From Thermoplasmata archaeon (lineage in GTDB: Archaea > Thermoplasmatota > Thermoplasmata > Thermoplasmatales > GCA-001856825): a stretch of DNA of 39,045 bases. Under the pieces are notes generated by a model, which did no database searches, was not told the DNA's origin, and worked only from the letters and a program-made list of their open reading frames with translations. Shown here piece by piece: positions 14,496 through 23,930 of the stretch. Numbering within the stretch: position 1 is the stretch's first letter; the number at the start of each line of letters is the position of its first letter. The translations under genes were made by a program, and so were the position numbers. The stretch covers positions 1-39,045 of the forward strand of contig JAKAUZ010000043.1 in the NCBI GenBank assembly GCA_021817415.1, written 5' to 3'.

Positions 14496-17400
14496 TTAAC
14501 TCTTCTTTCTTCTTGTCAGTGCAATTGCGATGGCGACTACTGAAAGGAGCAGAGCAACTATTCCAAGTATCTCTCCATACATGGCAGATGAAGATTGTGT
14601 TTTCTCAGTGCTGTTCAGAGTGGATAGCTTGCTTTCTATGGAGTTGATCTGAGAGATCATGGAGGTCACATTTGCATGTTCAGTTTGGTTTATGTAGAGC
14701 AGCTGGGCTTTGAGCGAATTGAGTTCCGAGAGCAGTGCTGAAACGTTGGCATTAAGGGCAGATGAAAGGCCTGCCACCTCATTTCCTATCAAATTGATCT
14801 GTGACTGAATTGAGTTGAGGAGTGGAGAATGGATCACAAATGGCATCTGAGAGGACTGTGCAGTGGTGGTCAGGGTGCCATTCCACGATTCTCCAGTGAC
14901 ATAGAGATCGTAGTTACCTGCGTAATCGAGCAGACCGCTAATGTAACTCAAGCTACCAGTGCTATTTCCGGATGGAAGAACCACGCTTCCCTCCCAGAGG
15001 CCGGAGACAGGGTTATAGTAAAGCGGGATGTTGTTGATAGTGGTCAGGAGAGCATACTCGTATGAAAGACTGGCAGGGTATAACGTCGCAGAATACATGC
15101 CGTACTCAATGGGACTCCCACCTTGCGTTATGCTTGCTGTTATGTTCACTGTCTGTCCCTCTTCAACCACAGACGGGCTGATAGATATCACAGGATTTGT
15201 CACTGACGGTGAAACCCAGATCTGACCGAAGAAGGAGCCATTAATATAGCCGTAGGTGTAGGAGTTGTACGTGGAGGTAATGTAAATGTTGTACAGACCA
15301 GGGGATACGCCAACCGGAACATGGAGCTGAGCCCAGGTACCCGGAGTCGCAAACACAGTGCTTAGCACATATCCCGATAGGGAGACAAGAGAGAATGTCA
15401 GGTTGGAGCCAAAGGCTACGTTAAAGTCAGGGACATTGAATGGTGGCATTATGTTGCCTAAAACGAATATGTTTTGTCCAGGGGCAACAGCTCCCGGCTG
15501 GGAAGCGACTGGCCCCAGGATTAAACTGTCCTGGAGTTGGGCACCGCTCATGAATGGCAGGTAAAGATAAGACCCTTCACCCGTGATCATGGTCACTCCA
15601 GTTTCACTCGTCGAAACAACTTGCGCGTAGAAAGAACCTCCCGTAACCGGCGTCGTCAGATTGAATTCCGGAGTATAGGTATTGGTACGTATTGAATAAT
15701 AGCTGAAAGTCAGCGTAAGATTGGTCTCATTTACTACAGTTCCATTGTACCAAGTTACCATCCCGTAGAGATCAATACCGTACTGAAGATCTAGCGGAGA
15801 CTGGGAGGCTACACTCTCAACGTACACGTAGTACCCAAGGAAGGCCTCATTGTACGCCTGCCCTGAAACACCGTCACCTATCCCAGATACATAAACAAAG
15901 GCAAGTCCCTGCGAATCAGGGGTAACATTAAGGATCCCGATCCACAGTTGCATTGAGGCGTTAAAGCTCATCGGAACCAGGCCAACTCCGCCGAGCGTGA
16001 CTAATATGGCGTCAAAACTGCCATTTGTAACTGTTGAGTTGTTATACGTAATCTGGGCCATGACCGTAATATGGGAACCGTCAGGATATTCAAATCCCAA
16101 TGTGCCATCGGGTTCGTAAGTTCTTACAGTTATGTTAAGCGAGTGTGAAGCAGTTGAGACCATCTGCTCATAGAAGTACGAAAATGCCCCTATGTTCAGG
16201 GAGCCAAGTCCGGTAGCAAGGTTGTAGGTACCATTTGTGACGACCCATGGCACAATGTACCCGAATTTAATCGGATAGAACACTTTCCCGTCAAGGACAG
16301 TAGAGAGGCCGAACCTGTACAAAGCAGGATTTGCCAGTCCTATAGGGTCGTGTGTGTAACTCACTGAGAATGCAACAAGACCAGCAAAGAGTGGACTTGC
16401 CTCGCTCGTACCCCCAGATATTCCTGTGACATTCTGGCCAAACACGAAAAGCATTCCAGGGAATATGGCTGAATTGAGTGAGACATCTGGAACTGTCCTT
16501 CCATTTGGGTAGGAGGAAGGTACGCTTACAAGACCCATCTGATACCACGGCATGGGCTCTAACATGCTGACTCCTCCAGTGCCTCCACCGTAGTTAACAT
16601 TGAACGGAACGAAGCCGTAATTGGACCAGGCAGTCTGGAGGGAGGATTCAACCCCACCGTTGCCGTTGAAAACAAGATAAGTTTCTGTCCCTCCTAATGC
16701 AGTGACGAAGGGGGACGTGGATGGATACCCCGGCGTACCAAGAGGTCCGGAGCTGTACCCGCTTCCTCCCGCATCTCCTGTGGAAGCACTGAACGTTATC
16801 CCTTCGATCGATCCCATTTCATAGTACAGATCTGTGAGGATGATGTTGTACTCAGTTACCAACGCCGGGAAATTCGCTATGGAAGATTCCGGAATAGAGA
16901 AGCTCTGTGAAAGGCTGTTTACTGAATCCATCTGGTCTATGAAGGCTATTGGAGTCACAAGTGGAAGATTTCCATTCGCGATGTAAAGGGTAATGTTTGC
17001 CAGCGGGGCCATGGTGTGCGATGATTCAACGTCCAGGCTTATCTCACCATCCCAGCCAGTCGCTATACCCATGTTAGGATCGTATGGACCTATCGGCACT
17101 ACATTGAAAGAAGGAGGAGCAGGTAGGCCGTATATCTGGTCATAATAGCTCAGCTGTCCCCTTATGTATGGGTTGCCATAGAAGTCAAGTATTCCTATTG
17201 TCGCTCCCTGACCCAAATGACCTTCGCTCATCAAGCCCGATTCATTGTATACCGATTGAAGGGCAGTTGTTGGATAGGGTTCAATGGAGAACGTCTGATT
17301 GATTTGAGAATACGTTGATTTCATGCTGTTAATAACCTTACTTGAAACCAGGGTGGTTGGATGATTAAAGAAAGCCTGCGTAAAGTTGGATACATATACG

Positions 17401-17924
17401 TCCACTCCTCCAATGAGTGGCGTTCCATAAGACGCATAGTAGGAAGAAGTCCCGTTGGAGAAAACATCCACATTCACTCCGAGGTATTCACGAATTTGTG
17501 AGACGGTTCCGCTCCCCAGAATAATTGAATTCATTGCAGTCAAATGAATTCTGAATCCATCTGCCGCCAGTGCTGATAACACATTGTTGAATCCAGTAAT
17601 GTCAGTGAATCTTGCCTCGACTTGTGGAACTGTCAGGAAGTGGCGGAAATTTGCGGATTGGGGGTTAGAAATCTGCTCGACGTAGGATTGGAGTTCCTGC
17701 GTATTCTTCAGAGGGACGTATACCACGAAAGGTACGATTTCACTGGAGTTTGCCGGACCAATGTCGCTGAAGCCCTTTGCGACAATCTGCTGCTTGGAGA
17801 AATTCATAGAACCAGAGGGGGAAGTTGCTATCGCAGATGTAAGTGTCAGTACACTCATAACCATGACCACTGCCACAACAAGGACCAAAGCCGTAATAAA
17901 TTTCTGTTTTTGCAGGTTTATCAC
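14496..17924 (-). CDS. Large secreted S53 peptidase (sedolisin/kumamolisin-like) with stalk and membrane anchor
   Basis: This 1142-residue acid protease precursor starts at GTG. In order it has an N-terminal signal (residues about 8-32), a pro-kumamolisin activation domain (about 45-200) and the S53 catalytic domain (about 215-580). Key residues are visible: Glu294 and Asp298 in GEISLDVE, the oxyanion Asp384 in STGDAGGS, Ser507 in SGGTSEASP, and a calcium-site-like YNLATGLGSL. About 450 residues of Thr/Ser/Asn-rich beta domains follow, then a heptad-repeat coiled coil (about 1030-1105) and a final membrane helix with tail TRRKKS. It should digest proteins outside the cell at low pH while tethered to the membrane. 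It is a stand-alone gene with its own promoter and terminator. Confidence 0.93.
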   Translation of the reverse strand: MINLQKQKFITALVLVVAVVMVMSVLTLTSAIATSPSGSMNFSKQQIVAKGFSDIGPANSSEIVPFVVYVPLKNTQELQSYVEQISNPQSANFRHFLTVPQVEARFTDITGFNNVLSALAADGFRIHLTAMNSIILGSGTVSQIREYLGVNVDVFSNGTSSYYASYGTPLIGGVDVYVSNFTQAFFNHPTTLVSSKVINSMKSTYSQINQTFSIEPYPTTALQSVYNESGLMSEGHLGQGATIGILDFYGNPYIRGQLSYYDQIYGLPAPPSFNVVPIGPYDPNMGIATGWDGEISLDVESSHTMAPLANITLYIANGNLPLVTPIAFIDQMDSVNSLSQSFSIPESSIANFPALVTEYNIILTDLYYEMGSIEGITFSASTGDAGGSGYSSGPLGTPGYPSTSPFVTALGGTETYLVFNGNGGVESSLQTAWSNYGFVPFNVNYGGGTGGVSMLEPMPWYQMGLVSVPSSYPNGRTVPDVSLNSAIFPGMLFVFGQNVTGISGGTSEASPLFAGLVAFSVSYTHDPIGLANPALYRFGLSTVLDGKVFYPIKFGYIVPWVVTNGTYNLATGLGSLNIGAFSYFYEQMVSTASHSLNITVRTYEPDGTLGFEYPDGSHITVMAQITYNNSTVTNGSFDAILVTLGGVGLVPMSFNASMQLWIGILNVTPDSQGLAFVYVSGIGDGVSGQAYNEAFLGYYVYVESVASQSPLDLQYGIDLYGMVTWYNGTVVNETNLTLTFSYYSIRTNTYTPEFNLTTPVTGGSFYAQVVSTSETGVTMITGEGSYLYLPFMSGAQLQDSLILGPVASQPGAVAPGQNIFVLGNIMPPFNVPDFNVAFGSNLTFSLVSLSGYVLSTVFATPGTWAQLHVPVGVSPGLYNIYITSTYNSYTYGYINGSFFGQIWVSPSVTNPVISISPSVVEEGQTVNITASITQGGSPIEYGMYSATLYPASLSYEYALLTTINNIPLYYNPVSGLWEGSVVLPSGNSTGSLSYISGLLDYAGNYDLYVTGESWNGTLTTTAQSSQMPFVIHSPLLNSIQSQINLIGNEVAGLSSALNANVSALLSELNSLKAQLLYINQTEHANVTSMISQINSIESKLSTLNSTEKTQSSSAMYGEILGIVALLLSVVAIAIALTRRKKS

Positions 17925-18227
17925 CGCTCATAACACGAATTTCTTCTTAATCAATTTTTTGGATATATTAATTATTTTGGCTTGGCTAAAATATCAGGAA
18001 CATTCATGCTAGTAACCGTTAAATCCAAGACCACGGAATTTCAGGAGTATTTTGTTGACAGTGATTAGGTGGCTTCCTACTGGCTGGACAAGCTTGTGAT
18101 TGTCATAAATAGAAACCACAATCATATGTAAATACCTGAAATTGAAAAACCGCAGCATTGCATCATTAAACGATTGGTACAGATATCCCTGAGGATGGGA
18201 AATGATGAACGGGGGAATAATTTGAGT
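17925..18227. other. Intergenic stretch upstream of the protease
   Basis: These 303 bases have no supported gene. ATATATTA (17963-17970) is a TATA box about 42 bases upstream of the protease GTG on the minus strand, predicting a short leader of about 16 bases. The rest, between the protease promoter and the phoU stop, shows no recognisable element and no clear T-run for the pst-phoU transcript. Confidence 0.45.
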
Positions 18228-18881
18228 TCACTTATGAATGATCGTTTTCCCTTTCTTCAGATAAACAACTCTGTCCCCTATGTTCACCGAGTGATCTGCC
18301 ATCCTCTCCAGATATCTCGCAATAAGAATGTAATGAATACCATGTTCGACCGTTGTACTGTCTTTTTTTATATTCTCTATAACTTCCCTCATCAATTCAG
18401 AATAAAGTTCATCCACCTTGTCGTCTTCCAGTATCAAGCCCTGCGCAAGCACGTCGTCCTCATTCAACAGGCTTGTTATCGATGAATTGATCATATGCTG
18501 AGTCATTTCAGACATCACTGGTATTTTCTGCAGTTTTCTGACTCCTCCAGATCCTTTAAAAAATGGTATCTCGAGGAATATGTCGTAAGCATACCGCCCT
18601 ATCCTATCAAGATCAGTAAGAATCTCCAGGATGGTGATGATCTTTCTCAAGTCTTTCGCAACTGGAGATTGCAGAGCAATCGTGTTGATACAAAGGCTCT
18701 CAGTGTACTTCAACTTGTGATATATCATCAGGTTGAGATTGTCGATCGTCTCCTTCATCCCTTCGTCAAGCGACTCCAATGAAGAGATAGACAGGGAGAT
18801 CAAATTATCAATTTCATCGATTGCTTCCTTGAGCTCCCTGTTTATTTTTTCAAAATCCTCTTCCAGTTTCAATCTAGGCAT
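18228..18881 (-). CDS. phoU: PhoU-like phosphate transport regulator
   Basis: The 217-residue all-helical protein has two PhoU repeats. The metal-binding acidic motif of the family is seen as EILTDLDRIGRYAYDI in the first half and ARYLERMADHSVNIGDRVVYL in the second (E/DxxxD type). PhoU couples the Pst transporter to phosphate signalling and limits uptake. It is the last gene of the pst operon. A good SD (AAGGTGAA) about seven bases before the ATG lies in the 14-base gap after pstB. Confidence 0.9.
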   Translation of the reverse strand: MPRLKLEEDFEKINRELKEAIDEIDNLISLSISSLESLDEGMKETIDNLNLMIYHKLKYTESLCINTIALQSPVAKDLRKIITILEILTDLDRIGRYAYDIFLEIPFFKGSGGVRKLQKIPVMSEMTQHMINSSITSLLNEDDVLAQGLILEDDKVDELYSELMREVIENIKKDSTTVEHGIHYILIARYLERMADHSVNIGDRVVYLKKGKTIIHK

Positions 18882-18895
18882 TTTATTTCACCTTT

Positions 18896-19645
18896 TCAAT
18901 CTGCTCTCCCGGTTATGAACTTTTCAGTTATCTCGTTTCTTGGGTTTTCGAACATCTCCTTGCTTTCTCCCTTTTCAAGAACCTTCCCCTTATAAAGAAA
19001 ATTCACGAAATCAGAGACCCTTGCAGCCTGAGAAATGTCATGCGTTACCAAGATCACAGTATACTTTTCTTTGAGGGTACTCATAAGGTCCTCAATCTTC
19101 GATTTGGATATTGGGTCGAGAGAGGAAGTTGGCTCATCAAGCATGATAACTTCAGGCTCTACTGCCAGAGCCCTGGCAATACACATTCTCTGTTGCTGCC
19201 CCCCTGACAACTTCATTGCAGACCTGGCAAGATCCCTTTCCACTTCTTGATACAGACCAGCTTCTGTTAACGATCTTTTAACTATTTCATCCAACTTTAG
19301 CCTTGGCAGGCTGCCATGAAGTCTTGGTCCAAATGCGACATTGTCATAGATCGACATCCAGAATGGATTGGGGCTTTGAAACACCATGCCAATCTTTCTC
19401 CTCAATTCAACGGCGCTCATATCCTGTATGTTATGGTCATTGAAATATACGGTTCCGGATATCTCAAAGTCTCCATTCAGGTCTGTCAACCTATTTATGG
19501 TCCTAATAAGGGTGCTCTTTCCGCTCCCAGATGGTCCAAGTATCGTGTTAACCTTATTCCTGTAAATATCCAGATCCAATGAATCAAGAATCACGTTATT
19601 CCTGGCACTTACCGAAAGTCCTCTTGTCTTTATTACCTCATCCAT
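18896..19645 (-). CDS. pstB: Phosphate ABC transporter ATP-binding protein PstB
   Basis: The 249-residue ABC ATPase has Walker A GPSGSGKST, Q-loop MVFQSPNPF, signature LSGGQQQR, Walker B VIMLDEP and the switch VTHD. The strand TINRLTDLNGDF and the phrase FQSPNPFWMSIYDNVAFGPR are typical of PstB rather than other importers. It powers phosphate import with PstA/PstC. An SD-like GAGGT lies in the six-base gap plus the pstA end. Confidence 0.95.
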   Translation of the reverse strand: MDEVIKTRGLSVSARNNVILDSLDLDIYRNKVNTILGPSGSGKSTLIRTINRLTDLNGDFEISGTVYFNDHNIQDMSAVELRRKIGMVFQSPNPFWMSIYDNVAFGPRLHGSLPRLKLDEIVKRSLTEAGLYQEVERDLARSAMKLSGGQQQRMCIARALAVEPEVIMLDEPTSSLDPISKSKIEDLMSTLKEKYTVILVTHDISQAARVSDFVNFLYKGKVLEKGESKEMFENPRNEITEKFITGRAD

Positions 19646-19651
19646 TTCAGA

Positions 19652-20491
19652 TCACTTACCTCTCTGCACATATTTTGACATCAAAATCAATGCAAGAATC
19701 ATTACTAACAGTACGAATGCAGCAGCAAACGCAAGCTGATGAGAATATGCAGATGGCTGGTTTATTCCCTGCCATACCACATAGGTCAGATAACCCACTT
19801 CCGAGTTGGTTAACCCTGTCGGTAGGCCATTGTTCCATCCAGCAGTGTAAAGTAACTGAGCCGTCTCACCGGAGGCTATGCTTACTGCAAGTACTGACCC
19901 TACAATTACGCCTGATTTTGCCTTGCTGAGGAGTACCCTCAGGATCATCTTGTACTTGTCTGCCCCTAATGCATACGCTGCTTCCCTGATATCCTTCGGA
20001 ATGTTTGAAAGCGAAATCTCCGATATCCTAAGAATGTACGGAATCATCATTATTGCCAAGATGATCCCCCCGGCCAGAAGAGAGAATCCAAACCTGAGGT
20101 AGACCACGATCATAAGATATCCGAAGAATCCCAGTACTATTGATGGTATTCCAGTGAGCAAATCAGCAAATAATTTGAGAAAGGAACCAGCTCTTGAATT
20201 ACTGTACTCCGAGATGTACACTGCACCGAACAGACCCACAGGAAGTGATATGGTCAGTCCAACTCCTGTAAGCAGCCACGTGCCTATTATTGCATTGAAC
20301 AATCCTCCTGAGGTAGTATTACCGTCAGTCGTCAGGATTTTTATGTTAATTCCACTGAGTCCATTTCCTATCACGAACAGAAATATGCTCAGGACGACCA
20401 GTATTAGTAATGATACAATGAAGAAACCAATAGCTTCCATTCCCCTATCAAAAGCCATCCTTTTCCGAACCGCGCCGTTTTCATATTTCAT
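19652..20491 (-). CDS. pstA: Phosphate ABC transporter permease PstA
   Basis: The 279-residue integral membrane protein has about six helices. The permease EAA-like loop is DIREAAYALGADKYKMILRVLL. The stretch GLPTGLTNSEVGYLTYVVWQGIN and the conserved GIPSIVLGFFGYL mark the PstA family. It forms the channel with PstC. Its start overlaps the end of pstC by 11 bases, indicating coupled translation. Confidence 0.93.
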   Translation of the reverse strand: MKYENGAVRKRMAFDRGMEAIGFFIVSLLILVVLSIFLFVIGNGLSGINIKILTTDGNTTSGGLFNAIIGTWLLTGVGLTISLPVGLFGAVYISEYSNSRAGSFLKLFADLLTGIPSIVLGFFGYLMIVVYLRFGFSLLAGGIILAIMMIPYILRISEISLSNIPKDIREAAYALGADKYKMILRVLLSKAKSGVIVGSVLAVSIASGETAQLLYTAGWNNGLPTGLTNSEVGYLTYVVWQGINQPSAYSHQLAFAAAFVLLVMILALILMSKYVQRGK

Positions 20492-21473
20492 GTTCGTAAC
20501 CCCTTAATATTCCCCTGCCAACAATTGTCCTCCCGACGATGTTGACAACCATTGTTATAAAAAACAGCAATAATCCCAGTTCTGTCAGGGCATAAACATT
20601 CATGTTGGTTGGATCTATGAAAGCGCTATCAAGAAGGGAGGCAATTGCTGCCGCCATCGTATTGATTGGTGAGTATATGCTGTCTGGAAGTGTGTTAAGA
20701 ACACTTCCGCTGACCATTAACACTGCCATTGTCTCTCCAAGCGCCCTTCCAAGACCAAGAAGCGTTGCACCCAGTGTCTGAATTTTTGACCCCTGCCTCA
20801 ATATGTATTTACCCATTTCCCACCTGGTAGCTCCTAGTGCATAGGCCCCATCCTTGACCGAACTGGATATAGAGCTCATAGTGTCTGATACCACTGAAGT
20901 GATTATAGGAAGGATCATTATGCTTAATATCAGCCCTGACGCAATTATTCCTGACCCGCTGACGATAGCTCCAGAGAATCCAGGTATAAATGCGAGATGG
21001 TCTCTCATCCAGGGTTCAAGAAACCTGAAAAGGAGTGGTTCAAGTACAAGAATTCCCCAGAGTCCATAGACAACGCTGGGGATTCCAGCAAAAAGTTCCA
21101 GCATCGAAATGGACAACCTCTTCAATCTTCTAGGGACATAGAGATTGATAGTTAAAGAAGCGATCAGTGAGGTCGGCAGAGCGATCGCTATTGCAATGAG
21201 CGATGTAAGTAAAGTGCCAATAAGGAACAGGAGGGCACCAAACGATGATCCATAAGGAACAAGAATGCCTCTCACAATGATTGGGTTCCTAGAAAACTGT
21301 CCGGGGTACCATAAATATGAGGTGAAAAAATTGGTTCCATTATAAATTATTGCTCTATACGAATAATAACTCAAAAATGCTAGAATCAGGAGTATGATGG
21401 ATATAGGAATTAAAGCCATAAAAAAATTAAAATAATGAAAAATTCGCTCCGTTGCAGATTCCTTGGGCCTCAT
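20481..21473 (-). CDS. pstC: Phosphate ABC transporter permease PstC
   Basis: The 330-residue permease has about six membrane helices. PstC features are LFAGIPSVVYGLWGILVLEP, the EAA-like loop SVKDGAYALGATRWEMGKYIL and GLGRALGETMAVLMVSGS. It sits between pstS (four-base gap) and pstA (overlap) in the usual operon order. Confidence 0.94.
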   Translation of the reverse strand: MRPKESATERIFHYFNFFMALIPISIILLILAFLSYYSYRAIIYNGTNFFTSYLWYPGQFSRNPIIVRGILVPYGSSFGALLFLIGTLLTSLIAIAIALPTSLIASLTINLYVPRRLKRLSISMLELFAGIPSVVYGLWGILVLEPLLFRFLEPWMRDHLAFIPGFSGAIVSGSGIIASGLILSIMILPIITSVVSDTMSSISSSVKDGAYALGATRWEMGKYILRQGSKIQTLGATLLGLGRALGETMAVLMVSGSVLNTLPDSIYSPINTMAAAIASLLDSAFIDPTNMNVYALTELGLLLFFITMVVNIVGRTIVGRGILRGYEHEI

Positions 21474-21477
21474 TTGC

Positions 21478-22560
21478 TTATCCTGCCGTTATTTGACCTA
21501 TTATTGGAGTAGTCACCTGTGAGACAACTGAGGATGGTAAAGGAACCAAGTAAAGGGGCGCAAGGTACTTGTTCGCACTGCCATCGTTGGCTGATACTGC
21601 CCATGTCAGGAACGTCTTCAGAGCACTTGCTACTGACTGCGAGGGTTGCGTCTTCTGAACGATCACGTACTCAAATGTTGCAATTGGGTAGGATGTGGCT
21701 CCAGGCGCAAACGCAATTCCAATTCTACCGTCTGCCGGAATCTGTGAAAGGTACTGGTTAGCTGCATAAGAAACATTCTGGACGCTTGGAAGGACAACAT
21801 TGCCTGCCTTGTTGACTAAGCCTGCATAACCCAAACCGGCCGATTCAAGTGAAGACGTGAACGTCATAGCGACGTAACCTATGCTATATGGGGTCGTTTG
21901 CATCAGACTGACAACGCCTGCGTTCCCCGGAGCTCCATGAGATGCATTGTTTGTTGGCCAATTAACGCTAGTCCCATATCCAACCGTACTGTTCCACCAG
22001 GAGTCTGATCTGGAAAGGAAAAGCGTGAACATGTTGGTATCTCCACTCCCGTCGGACCTGTATACCGGAACTATCCTCTTATGAGGTAGGTCTAATCCAG
22101 GATTAAGCGCCTTGATAGAATTGTTATCCCAGTACTGAATGCTGTTATTGTAAATCCCCGCAATTACCGGACCTGAAAGCGTGAGGTGGACTCCTGAAAG
22201 ACCGGGTAAATTATATGCTATATACTGTGCTGAAATGGCTATTGGAATGTTTAGCATGTTTGGATGCGCGGCCAATAGCGCATTAGTCATGAATGCATCA
22301 GATGCGCCAATTACAACTGTTCCTTCGATTGCATCCGATATTCCGGTCCCGCTTCCAGTTCCCTGGGTAGTAATCTTTGCGCTCGTATAGTTCGCTGCCC
22401 ACTCATTGAAAAGTGGGTATAGAAGCGTTGACCCAGTTTCAGACAGCGTCACAGGAGTTCCTTTGGAAGAGTGGTGGTTCAACTCAAGTGCTGCGTACGC
22501 CCCTCCACCGACTATCACTATTGCAACTATGACGGCTATTATTGCAATTTTCTTATTCAT
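21478..22560 (-). CDS. pstS: Phosphate-binding protein PstS
   Basis: The 360-residue substrate-binding protein starts with a short basic segment and a hydrophobic helix (KIAIIAVIVAIVIVGGGAYAA) that acts as signal or membrane anchor. There is no lipobox Cys. Phosphate-contact loops of the family are visible: SETGSTLLYPLF, TQGTGSGTGI, GASDAF and YRSDGSGDTNMF. It captures phosphate outside the membrane and delivers it to PstCA. It is the first gene of the operon, with an A/T box on the minus strand about 22 bases before the ATG. Confidence 0.94.
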   Translation of the reverse strand: MNKKIAIIAVIVAIVIVGGGAYAALELNHHSSKGTPVTLSETGSTLLYPLFNEWAANYTSAKITTQGTGSGTGISDAIEGTVVIGASDAFMTNALLAAHPNMLNIPIAISAQYIAYNLPGLSGVHLTLSGPVIAGIYNNSIQYWDNNSIKALNPGLDLPHKRIVPVYRSDGSGDTNMFTLFLSRSDSWWNSTVGYGTSVNWPTNNASHGAPGNAGVVSLMQTTPYSIGYVAMTFTSSLESAGLGYAGLVNKAGNVVLPSVQNVSYAANQYLSQIPADGRIGIAFAPGATSYPIATFEYVIVQKTQPSQSVASALKTFLTWAVSANDGSANKYLAPLYLVPLPSSVVSQVTTPIIGQITAG

Positions 22561-22577
22561 TTATGTTGTCACCCAGG

Positions 22578-22586
22578 TAAAATATG
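22578..22586 (-). promoter_or_regulatory. Probable TATA box of the pst-phoU operon
   Basis: CATATTTTA on the minus strand is centred about 22 bases before the pstS ATG. This is slightly closer than other TATA boxes here, so the assignment is moderate. Confidence 0.4.
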
Positions 22587-22680
22587 AATCAATGATATGA
22601 CACCAACAGCAATAATGTACTGTCGAGTATGTAGACTATATATTATCAGTAGAGGGATTTTTGCAACTGTCGGTCAACCG

Positions 22681-22971
22681 CTAAACAATTTCTCTGAATT
22701 CAGTAATCCTTCCGTCCTCATGCCTGAAAAAGAAATGAAACTCATCATTGCCAAATTTCGCAACGCATTTCCTCCCCTTGCTGTAATTACCCGAGATACT
22801 TATTTCGTCCACTGTTTTCCAATTTTTGACATTCTTCACCCGGTCAATGGCATTCTCGAATGCATCAGCGCAGATGGAACAGCAGAAGAACATATTCTCT
22901 CCCTCGATCACCCTGTGGTAATCGCCCCACGTTGCGTCGCAGAGGGCACAGCCGCTATAATTTCTTTTCAA
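22681..22971 (-). CDS. Ta0938-family small zinc-binding protein
   Basis: The 96-residue protein matches the Thermoplasma acidophilum Ta0938 family known from an NMR structure. Features are the GCALCDATWGDYH opening with a CxxC pair, the second cluster FFCCSICADAF, then ISGNYSKGRKC and a final RITEFREI. Cys residues at about 8, 11, 30, 31 and 34 can form a zinc site. Function is unknown. It overlaps the end of the upstream zinc-finger/heme-oxygenase-fold gene by 17 bases, so the two are almost certainly co-expressed. Confidence 0.85.
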   Translation of the reverse strand: MKRNYSGCALCDATWGDYHRVIEGENMFFCCSICADAFENAIDRVKNVKNWKTVDEISISGNYSKGRKCVAKFGNDEFHFFFRHEDGRITEFREIV

Positions 22972-23839
22972 TCTCTCTCCCCCTCTCTAGTCTGCTGCTC
23001 AGATATGTATAAAAACGTTCTGTTGACGCCAGGAATGCTGACTGCACTCTTTCCCTGTCTTCTTTCCCTGTTGCATATTTGTCAATTATCTTGAGGGCGT
23101 CCATTGAATGATAGACGTCGGCTTCATATCCTGCCCCGAGGAAATTCCAGACCTCCTCCGGAAAATTCTCCTTCACATATTCAGGAACAAAATAATTGCA
23201 GGTACCTCCCATTTTGACTATGTTCCTGTTTGCAATAAGCTCAAGTGAATGCATCGCTGCCATTCCTTCCAGCCAGGAACGGCTCCTGCAGATTGAATCC
23301 CAAAACAATATCGCCTCTTCCGTACCTTTCAGTGGTCTGGAATGTATTATTTCATCCCTGTTCAGGCCCAGGCTGGTTCCCATCTCAATCAACAATTCAA
23401 CGTGAGGTTTCTTTCCATTTCCCAGATACTCCTCCTTCACGTTGTCAATCTCATACCTTTGAACCTCTAGTATGTCCGAATTGCTGGCGATTGCGAGACA
23501 GCTCTTAACCCACTGTCTCAGGAAATGGTAATGCTCGATGGCATATCCAGCAAGTACGTAACTGGATGGCCTCTGCATCTCAAGTATGAATGGATGGGGT
23601 GAAGGGCCGTAAAACGTCCTGATGAACTTCGAGAAGATCCAGTCAGAAAGAACACCGGGCGAATGGAAAAATTTATTGAATTCCTGGGCGAGTTCACCTT
23701 CAGTCAGGGAATGAATGCCAATGTTTCTGTTAAGCCACATTACGTGTTTTGGATCACTCTTTCCTGCGAGGTCGTAGAAGTGCGAAGCCAAGCCATCTAT
23801 TCCTCCCGTCTCTGCAAGACATATCGGGCAGTATATCAT
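22955..23839 (-). CDS. C2H2-like zinc finger fused to a TenA/PqqC (heme-oxygenase-fold) domain
   Basis: The 294-residue protein begins with a zinc-finger-like unit (CPIC at 4-7, then His20 and His32, followed by VMWLNRNIGI). The remaining 250 or so residues look like an all-helical TenA/PqqC-type domain, as found in iron-containing HDO oxidases and thiaminases. Candidate metal ligands are the EHYH of the first helix and D-x2-H in YEADVYHSMDAL near the C-terminus; the complete diiron set is not certain. The substrate is unknown. It is translated just ahead of the Ta0938-like gene and overlaps it. Confidence 0.65.
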   Translation of the reverse strand: MIYCPICLAETGGIDGLASHFYDLAGKSDPKHVMWLNRNIGIHSLTEGELAQEFNKFFHSPGVLSDWIFSKFIRTFYGPSPHPFILEMQRPSSYVLAGYAIEHYHFLRQWVKSCLAIASNSDILEVQRYEIDNVKEEYLGNGKKPHVELLIEMGTSLGLNRDEIIHSRPLKGTEEAILFWDSICRSRSWLEGMAAMHSLELIANRNIVKMGGTCNYFVPEYVKENFPEEVWNFLGAGYEADVYHSMDALKIIDKYATGKEDRERVQSAFLASTERFYTYLSSRLERGREIEKKL

Positions 23840-23930
23840 TACTTGTTTACTTTATTTTAGAATAATAAACTTACCTGATGCAAAGCACTAACTCATTCCA
23901 TACGCTGGTTGAAAGGAGCCCTGATACAAA

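Noticed and set aside
16291-16548. Alternative-frame ORF inside the S53 protease gene
   Set aside because: The overlapping protease frame has clear catalytic motifs, so this is a shadow ORF.
18060-18140. Possible repeat or CRISPR-like element between the protease and phoU
   Set aside because: No unit is repeated at regular spacing. Only short A/T-rich words recur.
22565-22608. Possible inverted repeat (GTTGTCACC with GGTGTCA) before pstS as a phosphate-response operator
   Set aside because: The arms pair over only about five bases with poor symmetry, which is too weak to claim.
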